From Pedobacter sp. AJM (GTDB taxonomy: Bacteria > Bacteroidota > Bacteroidia > Sphingobacteriales > Sphingobacteriaceae): a DNA stretch of 36,920 nucleotides. Location of the stretch: contig NZ_NHOT01000018.1 in assembly GCF_002197755.1 (NCBI RefSeq), forward strand, positions 1-36,920. The letters are read 5' to 3'. Of this stretch, positions 31,847 through 36,920 are shown piece by piece. Numbering within the stretch: the stretch's first letter is position 1; each line of letters begins with the position of its first letter. The notes beneath the pieces were generated by a model. The model was not told where the DNA came from. It did not search any database and saw only the letters and a program-made list of their open reading frames with translations. Both the position numbers and the translations under genes were made by a program.

Positions 31847-32728
31847 TTAATAGTTACGGGTATCAATTCCCCATAATAATTTATTTCTTAACGTATTCAG
31901 GTAAGTCTCATTATGAAGCCGGATCAGATTCAGGCAAAAATCTGCCTTTTTAATGGAAATTTTAACAGATCGTTCTACCGTAACGGTTCTGCTGTCGCAG
32001 GAAACCAGAAACTTGGATTCACGTGCTTCTACTTCAAAAGATAATTTATGGGCATCAGGCAGCACCACCGGCCTTACATTCAGGTTATGTGGCGCAATTG
32101 GAGTTACCACAAAATTTCTGGAATCCGGATAAATGATCGGTCCGCCACAGCTTAGTGAATAGGCGGTAGAACCCGTAGGTGTAGCAATAATTAACCCGTC
32201 AGCCCAATAAGAATTGATAAATTCATCATTCATGGAAGCATGAATAATCATCATGGCAGAATTATCACGGCGGTGAATGGTAATATCGTTCAGCGCAAAA
32301 TTTTCTTCGCCAAACAATTTATTATCTGATTCTAAAACCAGCAGTGAGCGGCAATCTAAGCTGTATTCTCCATGAATGACAGCTTTTAGTGCAGATTCGA
32401 TTTCATTTTTATTGATGCTGGCGAGAAAACCCAACCTCCCGAAATTAATTCCAATCACCGGGATGTTGGAATTTCTGATCAAGGAAAGTGTATCCAGCAA
32501 TGTGCCGTCGCCACCTAAACTGATTAAGATATCAGCCCGTTCTTTAAGCTCTGCATGGTTATGAAAAATAACGGTGTTTTTCGGTAAATTAATCTTACCA
32601 TGAAGCGATGTTTTAAATTTGGAATATAACACCGGCTGAACATCATAGTTAGCCAAATGATTAAAAACCTCCTGAACATAGGGCAAAACTGTATCATTAA
32701 AGTCTCTCCCGTAAATGGCTATCCTCAT
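31847..32728 (-). CDS. nadK: NAD kinase
   Basis: A 293-aa cytoplasmic enzyme that phosphorylates NAD to NADP. The nucleotide-binding GGDGT is at 72-76 (LISLGGDGTLLD), followed by GINFGRLGFLA. NDITIHR and the strand DGLIIATPTGSTAYSLSCGG (NAD-binding) follow, then TPIAPHNLNVRPVVLPD near residue 220. All family motifs are present and the length is normal. Two ATG codons are adjacent; I chose the second (MRIAIYGRDF) because it matches the family start. It lies 9 nt after the CBS-domain gene and 2 nt before the DUF6089-like gene, forming one operon with the hydrolase upstream. Confidence 0.95.
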   Translation of the reverse strand: MRIAIYGRDFNDTVLPYVQEVFNHLANYDVQPVLYSKFKTSLHGKINLPKNTVIFHNHAELKERADILISLGGDGTLLDTLSLIRNSNIPVIGINFGRLGFLASINKNEIESALKAVIHGEYSLDCRSLLVLESDNKLFGEENFALNDITIHRRDNSAMMIIHASMNDEFINSYWADGLIIATPTGSTAYSLSCGGPIIYPDSRNFVVTPIAPHNLNVRPVVLPDAHKLSFEVEARESKFLVSCDSRTVTVERSVKISIKKADFCLNLIRLHNETYLNTLRNKLLWGIDTRNY

Positions 32729-32737
32729 CATTGGTTT

Positions 32738-33400
32738 TTAAACATTTAAATAGTTCATGAAAGAATCAAACCGTTCCTGAGATCCATCATCAACCTGGGT
32801 GTTGTTATATACTTCCTTTACCTGATAATCGTAGCGTTCAAAAGCGGCTACTAAAGAAGTAAGTTCTGTTTTATTGATTTTTAAAGTTATTTCAAGGCGT
32901 GTAGAATCCGCAAAGGAGTTAACATAAGAAGATAAAATCTGGGCATTGTCTGCCTCTACAATCTGAGCAATATGCGCCAGAGAATTGTCTCGGTTACCAA
33001 TTTCCAGGACGATTATTCCGCCGGGTTCATTTACGGCATATTGACCGGCCACAGCATCTACCATCTCATGAATGGAAATTAAACCCAGGTAATTTTTTTG
33101 CTGATCAACCACCGGAACCGCGCTGATGTGCAACTGGCTGAGTAACCTGATCACATCGTAAGTATGCGTATCACTAAGGACAAAAATACTGAGCAAATGA
33201 ACCGATGCATCATTTAAAGAAGTATCATGATCATGAATATTAAGTAAATCATCCTCCGAAACCAACCCCACAAGCACACCATCATGTACTACCGGCAAGT
33301 GCTTTAATTTAAAATCGTTTAAGCGATCTAAAGCCTTTTGCACCGAGTCGTCGATGTTCAGTGTCGGGATGTCATTCGATATGATTTCTTCAGCAAACAT
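32738..33400 (-). CDS. CBS-domain protein with C-terminal ACT-like domain
   Basis: A 220-aa soluble protein. Two CBS modules lie at about residues 1-58 (KLKHLPVVHDGVLVGLVSEDDLL) and 70-128 (LHISAVPVVDQQKNYLGLISIHEM), the adenosine-ligand-sensing fold. Residues about 140-215 form an ACT-like sheet (GGIIVLEIGNRDNSLAHIAQ; RLEITLKINKTELTSLVAAF), a small-molecule-binding fold. There is no catalytic domain, so it is a likely nucleotide or NAD-status sensor. Its 3' end is 9 nt before nadK, and its start codon overlaps the stop of the alpha/beta hydrolase gene (TAATG), which implies translational coupling. The pairing with nadK is conserved in Bacteroidota, as I recall, but its function has not been shown. 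Confidence 0.85.
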   Translation of the reverse strand: MFAEEIISNDIPTLNIDDSVQKALDRLNDFKLKHLPVVHDGVLVGLVSEDDLLNIHDHDTSLNDASVHLLSIFVLSDTHTYDVIRLLSQLHISAVPVVDQQKNYLGLISIHEMVDAVAGQYAVNEPGGIIVLEIGNRDNSLAHIAQIVEADNAQILSSYVNSFADSTRLEITLKINKTELTSLVAAFERYDYQVKEVYNNTQVDDGSQERFDSFMNYLNV

Positions 33401-34164
33401 TATTTAAGTAATATCCTGTCTAAGAATTTTTCTAAGTAATTGTTAAATATTTCGGGTTGCTCCATCATGGGTGCATGGCCACATTGATCTACCCAGTTAA
33501 GTTCCGAGTTTGGCAATAATTCATGAAATTCCTTTGCCACTTCCGGGGGGGTAACCTTATCATTTTTACCCCAGATTAAGGAAACCGGAATGGTAATTTT
33601 TGATAATTCCTTCGCCATATTATGGCGGATAGCTGATTTTGCCATCGTTAAAATCCGGATCACCCTTGATCTGTCGTTAACTGTTTTAAACACATCATCA
33701 ACAAGTTCTTTGGTGGCCGTAGCCGGATCGTAGAAGGTAAACTCTACTTTCTCCTTAATGTAATCATAGCTTTCACGGCGTGGAAAAGAACCGCCAAAAG
33801 CATTTTCGTACAAACCTGAACTTCCCGTCAGCACTAATGCCTTTACAAATTCCTGATGTGCAACGGTAAACACCAGGCCTACATGTCCACCCAGCGAATT
33901 GCCGACCAGCACTACCTGATTTAATGATTTAAATTTTAAAAAACGGTGAACGTACCTCGACAGGGCTTTAACGCCCAAGGTTAAAATGGGCAGGTCATAT
34001 ATCGGAAGAATGGGAATAATGACATGATAGCGGTCTTTAAATCTTTCTATCACCAATTCCCAGTTGCTCAGTTCACCCATCAGGCCGTGTAGCAATACCA
34101 GTGTCTGGCCTTTTCCAGCTTCAATATATTTAAATCCTTCTTCTTCTATTACCTGGTATGTCAT
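33400..34164 (-). CDS. Alpha/beta-hydrolase
   Basis: A 254-aa soluble enzyme. The catalytic triad can be placed: nucleophile Ser90 in VGNSLGG (87-93), Asp202 in WGKNDKVTP, and His230 in CGHAPMMEQPE. LLHGLMG (24-30) carries the oxyanion region. The fold is that of lipase/esterase-like hydrolases related to MenH and the 2-hydroxymuconic semialdehyde hydrolases. The substrate is unknown; it may hydrolyse an ester or thioester. There is no signal peptide. It is first in the operon before the CBS protein and nadK, with the stop overlapping the next start codon. The -7 match upstream is poor (TAACTTAG near 34190). Confidence 0.88.
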   Translation of the reverse strand: MTYQVIEEEGFKYIEAGKGQTLVLLHGLMGELSNWELVIERFKDRYHVIIPILPIYDLPILTLGVKALSRYVHRFLKFKSLNQVVLVGNSLGGHVGLVFTVAHQEFVKALVLTGSSGLYENAFGGSFPRRESYDYIKEKVEFTFYDPATATKELVDDVFKTVNDRSRVIRILTMAKSAIRHNMAKELSKITIPVSLIWGKNDKVTPPEVAKEFHELLPNSELNWVDQCGHAPMMEQPEIFNNYLEKFLDRILLK

Positions 34165-34334
34165 ATGTATTTTAGATGGTATTGTGCACTAAGTTAGTAG
34201 AGTAAAATTAAATTTCCGCATTTCTATGCCATTTTTCTGAAATAAAACAGAAAACGGTACAAAAACACGGTTATTGAAGCGGAAAGCGACTTCGATTGGC
34301 GTTTACGAACTTTCTACCTTTAAATCTTTTGTCC

Positions 34335-34781
34335 TTAAGCCAGTTTTTCTTTAACAATTTCAGCGATTAGTTTCCCATCTGCTTTACCGGCAAGTGCCTG
34401 GTTAGCCGGCCCCATTACCTTACCCATATCTTTAACTGATGTTGCGCCAGATTGTTTGATTACTTCATCAATAATCACTGCAACCTCTTCCCTGCTTAAC
34501 TGCTTTGGCAAAAACTGGCTAATCACTGCAATTTCTTCTTCTTCCACCTGATATAAATCGGCTCTGTTCTGTGATTTATAAATATCAGCAGATTCACGGC
34601 GCTGTTTAATCAGTTTCTGAAGAATTTTTAATTCAGCTTCTTCTGTCATATCCTCTGAAGATCCTTTCTCTGTTCTGGCCAAAAGTAAAGCCGCTTTTAT
34701 TGCCCTTAAGCCTCTTAGCTGTGCCTGATCTTTAGCCAGCATGGCTTTCTTCATTTCCTGATTTATAGTGTCTGATATCAT
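34335..34781 (-). CDS. GatB/YqeY-domain protein
   Basis: A 148-aa protein matching YqeY: KKAMLAKDQAQLRGLRAIKA at the N-terminus (contacting tRNA in the homologous GatB tail), then KLIKQRRESADIYKSQNRADL, and the closing GKVMGPANQALAGKADGKLI, the C-terminal glycine-rich helical domain. In GatB the same domain binds tRNA during amidation of Glu-tRNA(Gln). The free protein's function is unknown. The length is normal. A -7-like TACCTTTA is just upstream (34801-34794), so it is probably transcribed on its own. No terminator of clear quality is visible. Confidence 0.9.
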   Translation of the reverse strand: MISDTINQEMKKAMLAKDQAQLRGLRAIKAALLLARTEKGSSEDMTEEAELKILQKLIKQRRESADIYKSQNRADLYQVEEEEIAVISQFLPKQLSREEVAVIIDEVIKQSGATSVKDMGKVMGPANQALAGKADGKLIAEIVKEKLA

Positions 34782-34793
34782 ATTTTATTTTTT

Positions 34794-34801
34794 TAAAGGT
34801 A
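34794..34801 (-). promoter_or_regulatory. Possible -7 element for the YqeY gene
   Basis: The minus strand reads TACCTTTA, one base from the TACCTTTG seen at other genes here, 12 nt before the ATG at 34781. A TTG lies 14 nt upstream, shorter than the standard spacing. Confidence 0.4.
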
Positions 34802-34841
34802 AGGTGATTATCTGGCAAGTTGTGCTATCTCAAATCCCCGA

Positions 34842-35606
34842 CTATCCATTCTTTCTATCTATAATCGTAGCCGTGGCCTGAACCGTTGGCATAATTAACA
34901 TATCATTAATATTTACATGTTTTGGCCGGCTCACTACATACCAAATGGCATCAGCGATATCATCGGCAACAAGCGGCTCCAGGTTTTCATAAACCTTCTT
35001 TGCCCGGTCTTCATCTCCTTTAAAACGCACTACAGAAAATTCAGTTTCGACCATACCCGGATTAATTTCAGTTACTTTAATACCATGAGGTAAAAGATCT
35101 ATCCGCATGCCTTTACTTAACGCATCAACAGCATGTTTGGTAGCACAATAAACATTTCCATTTGGATATACCTCTTTGCCGGCAATTGAACCAATATTGA
35201 CAATATGACCAGCATGTTGAGGTATCATCCAGTTAGATACTATTTTTGTAACGTACAATAATCCTTTTACATTGGTATCAATCATGGTATCCCAATCACC
35301 GGTACTGCCCTGGTCAATCGGGTCTAAACCCTGACTCAAACCAGCGTTGTTAATCAGGATGTCTACTTTTTTCCAGTCGGCAGGTAATGCTTCCAGCGCA
35401 GCGGATAAATGCGCTTTATCTCTGACATCTGCCAAAACCTGCTTAATTTCTATTCCGTATTGGTTGTTAAGTTGTTTTGCAACTTTCGCCAGACGATCTT
35501 CACGGCGGGCCAGTAGAATTAACTGATAACCTTGCTGAGCGAATGTACGTGCGCAAGCCTCGCCAATGCCAGATGTTGCGCCTGTAATTAAAACAATTTT
35601 AGACAT
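34842..35606 (-). CDS. SDR-family oxidoreductase (YdfG-like)
   Basis: A 254-aa short-chain dehydrogenase. The cofactor motif TGATSGIG (8-15) is followed by ARREDRL (33-39), whose two Arg favour NADP(H). NNAG (86-89), Ser140 in NIGSIAG, and Y-C-A-T-K (Tyr153, Lys157) complete the catalytic set. NPGMVETEFS (near 190) is typical of YdfG-like 3-hydroxy-acid (serine or allo-threonine) dehydrogenases, so that is the best guess, although the substrate cannot be fixed. The length is normal. It has a -7 element 69 nt upstream and stands alone between the YqeY and porT genes. Confidence 0.88.
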   Translation of the reverse strand: MSKIVLITGATSGIGEACARTFAQQGYQLILLARREDRLAKVAKQLNNQYGIEIKQVLADVRDKAHLSAALEALPADWKKVDILINNAGLSQGLDPIDQGSTGDWDTMIDTNVKGLLYVTKIVSNWMIPQHAGHIVNIGSIAGKEVYPNGNVYCATKHAVDALSKGMRIDLLPHGIKVTEINPGMVETEFSVVRFKGDEDRAKKVYENLEPLVADDIADAIWYVVSRPKHVNINDMLIMPTVQATATIIDRKNG

Positions 35607-35674
35607 GTTTGTGATTTTTTAAGTCATGATAAACCCCCGACCCAAAACTAAGGCTGATGATTTACCTCCGCTGG

Positions 35675-35682
35675 CAAAGGTA
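35675..35682 (-). promoter_or_regulatory. -7 promoter element of the SDR gene
   Basis: The minus strand has TACCTTTG in the gap after porT, 69 nt before the SDR ATG. There is no good TTTG at 19 nt, so it is a half match. It implies a leader of about 60 nt. Confidence 0.45.
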
Positions 35683-35702
35683 AGTTTTTTTGAATTGTAC
35701 GG

Positions 35703-36500
35703 CTATTGAAAAATTAAACTGAACGTTAATTGACGCAATTTCAACTTATCTATCGGATTGGCAAATGCCGTATTATCATGTTGAAGGATATCATTCGTAG
35801 AATACGATAATTTAATTTCCGGAGACATTTTAAAATATTCGAAATACAAATCGAAGCCAATTCCAGTTTCGTAAGAGAGGTAATTGCGCTGATTTTTCAA
35901 CAATTTATTGATGGCCGCTTCACCTTCATCTAAAGTTTTTTTCTTTGATGCAATATCAATAGAATACTTTGCGCCACCTAACCAGTAAGCACGAAAGTTA
36001 TTTAGGCGGTTTGATTTCACTTTTATTCCGAGTGGAAATTCAAACATGGTCGCCTGTACTTTCTTATCTACCTGGGTTTCAAAATTTTTCATTTGTCCAT
36101 TTCCTATAGGAATTGATTCCTTTGGTTCATATTCATAGCTCACGATACGGTCGCTAAAAATTAAGGAAGGTGTTGCTCTAAGATCAAAGTTTTCAGAAAT
36201 GTTTCTATTGATCACAAAACCTAATCCGAAGCCCTGAGCAGGTTTACTGGAAATGGCATTGAGTTGGCTTGTTACAGGTAAACCTGTGGTGGAGTCATAC
36301 GAGACGCCAAAAGAATCCGGCAACTCATAAAATGGTGATTTCCAGTTTTCCTTTTTAAGAATTTTATATTCAGCAGAAATATATTGAAAGTTAAACCCAA
36401 AGCTCCAGTCTTCATTGTCAATGCCTCCACCCCAATTCTGGGCGAATGCCGTACTTGATCCAATAAATAAGGAAAGAATGAGGCTTAATTTTTTTATCAT
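35703..36500 (-). CDS. porT: PorT-family outer-membrane protein (type IX secretion)
   Basis: A 265-aa exported beta-barrel protein. The signal peptide (KLSLILSLFIGSSTAFAQ) is followed by NWGGGIDNEDWSFGFNFQYI. The middle carries the PorT-like order QGFGLGFVINRNISENFDLR, then SLIFSDRIVSYEYEP, then EFPLGIKVKSNRLNNFRAYWLGGAKYSIDIA (in parts: EFPLGIKVKS, NRLNNFRAYWLGGAKYSIDI), and closes with ETGIGFDLYFEYFKMSPEIK. PorT of Porphyromonas is needed for secretion of gingipains through the type IX system. The ATG overlaps the ubiE stop (ATGA), so the two are translationally coupled, a pairing I recall from other Bacteroidota. Whether this organism has a full type IX system cannot be seen here. Confidence 0.8.
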   Translation of the reverse strand: MIKKLSLILSLFIGSSTAFAQNWGGGIDNEDWSFGFNFQYISAEYKILKKENWKSPFYELPDSFGVSYDSTTGLPVTSQLNAISSKPAQGFGLGFVINRNISENFDLRATPSLIFSDRIVSYEYEPKESIPIGNGQMKNFETQVDKKVQATMFEFPLGIKVKSNRLNNFRAYWLGGAKYSIDIASKKKTLDEGEAAINKLLKNQRNYLSYETGIGFDLYFEYFKMSPEIKLSYSTNDILQHDNTAFANPIDKLKLRQLTFSLIFQ

Positions 36501-36920
36501 TTAGTTCCGACGTAAATTGAACTTATTCCGAACGTTAAAATCCTTTGTTTGGTATTTTTAAAACCAACTCTTTCCATTAGGGCAGTAAAATCATTACCAT
36601 CCGGAAAGGCTGCTACAGATTCTGGTAAATAGGTGTAGGCCCTAGCATCTTTTGAAAATAATTTTCCAAAAAATGGTGTAACATGTAAAAAATAAAAATT
36701 GTATAGCTGTTTTACCGGAAACGCCCTCGGTTTGGAAAACTCCAGAATGACCATTTTCCCACCTGGTTTTAATACACGATACATATCAGCCAAACCTTTC
36801 TCCAGATTTTCGAAGTTCCGCACGCCATAAGCACAGGTAATGGCATCAAAGGTATCTGCTTCAAAATGCAGGCCTTCCGAATCACCAACCTGAACCGAAA
36901 ATATTTCACTTAAGCTACGT
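36497..36920 (-). CDS. ubiE: Partial UbiE/MenG methyltransferase (C-terminal part)
   Basis: The frame is open from the right edge (36919) to a TGA at 36497, so the N-terminal part lies outside the window. The visible 140 residues begin RSLSEIFSVQVGDSEGLHFE and continue FDAITCAYGVRNFENLEKGL, the SAM-methyltransferase motif II-III region of UbiE, then RVLKPGGKMVILEFSKPRAF and the C-terminal YTYLPESVAAFPDGNDFTAL. In Bacteroidota this enzyme methylates demethylmenaquinone to menaquinone. GTG at 36823 is an internal Val codon and not the start. Its stop overlaps the porT start. The assignment is secure although the start is unseen. Confidence 0.93.
   Translation of the reverse strand, partial: RSLSEIFSVQVGDSEGLHFEADTFDAITCAYGVRNFENLEKGLADMYRVLKPGGKMVILEFSKPRAFPVKQLYNFYFLHVTPFFGKLFSKDARAYTYLPESVAAFPDGNDFTALMERVGFKNTKQRILTFGISSIYVGTK

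Noticed and set aside
1..36920. CRISPR array, tRNA, rRNA or insertion sequence
   Set aside because: No regularly spaced repeats, cloverleaf-like sequence, rRNA signature or transposase ORF was seen anywhere in the window.

Overview
The window comes from a Bacteroidota chromosome, most likely family Sphingobacteriaceae (Pedobacter-like; the family is inferred). The base composition is AT-rich, Shine-Dalgarno sites are scarce, and several promoters carry the Bacteroidota -7 element TAnnTTTG, usually as TACCTTTG. Gene content agrees: PorT, the bamA-ompH-ompH cluster, a type VI secretion VgrG of the Bacteroidota kind, DUF6089, and a porin O/P.

Region 1 (1-5859, minus strand) is an accessory type VI secretion island. 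In transcription order it holds a 50-aa truncated Hcp/TssD-like ORF, two lipoproteins, a leaderless 260-aa protein (candidate effector), VgrG, a 311-aa unknown protein starting 2 nt after the VgrG stop, and two adjacent two-helix membrane proteins that look like paralogues of each other (the last runs off the left edge). The genes around VgrG are clearly more AT-rich than its core. This is the part most likely to hold something undescribed.

Region 2 (6212-14335) is membrane transport: an APC amino-acid permease (minus), then on the plus strand a membrane pyrophosphatase (hppA), a second APC permease, a porin and a MarC-family protein. A 375-nt gap follows with a strong inverted repeat directly in front of a possible 35-aa membrane peptide.

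Region 3 (14334-24679) is mostly housekeeping on the minus strand: an RsmB-type RNA methyltransferase, a periplasmic-binding-fold lipoprotein, guaA, a dCMP deaminase, a FucP-type sugar transporter, a LysE-type exporter (plus strand), an enlarged PurF-like enzyme and murI.

Region 4 (24813-36920, minus strand) is an envelope-biogenesis block: ubiE (partial) and porT; an SDR; a YqeY protein; then abhydrolase, CBS protein, nadK, DUF6089 protein, uppS, bamA, a lone lipoprotein in its own terminator-bounded unit, and two OmpH/Skp chaperones. BamA and the Skp-like proteins assemble outer-membrane proteins, UppS makes the lipid carrier for cell-wall synthesis, MurI makes D-glutamate, and PorT belongs to type IX secretion. 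No tRNA, rRNA, CRISPR array or insertion sequence was seen.
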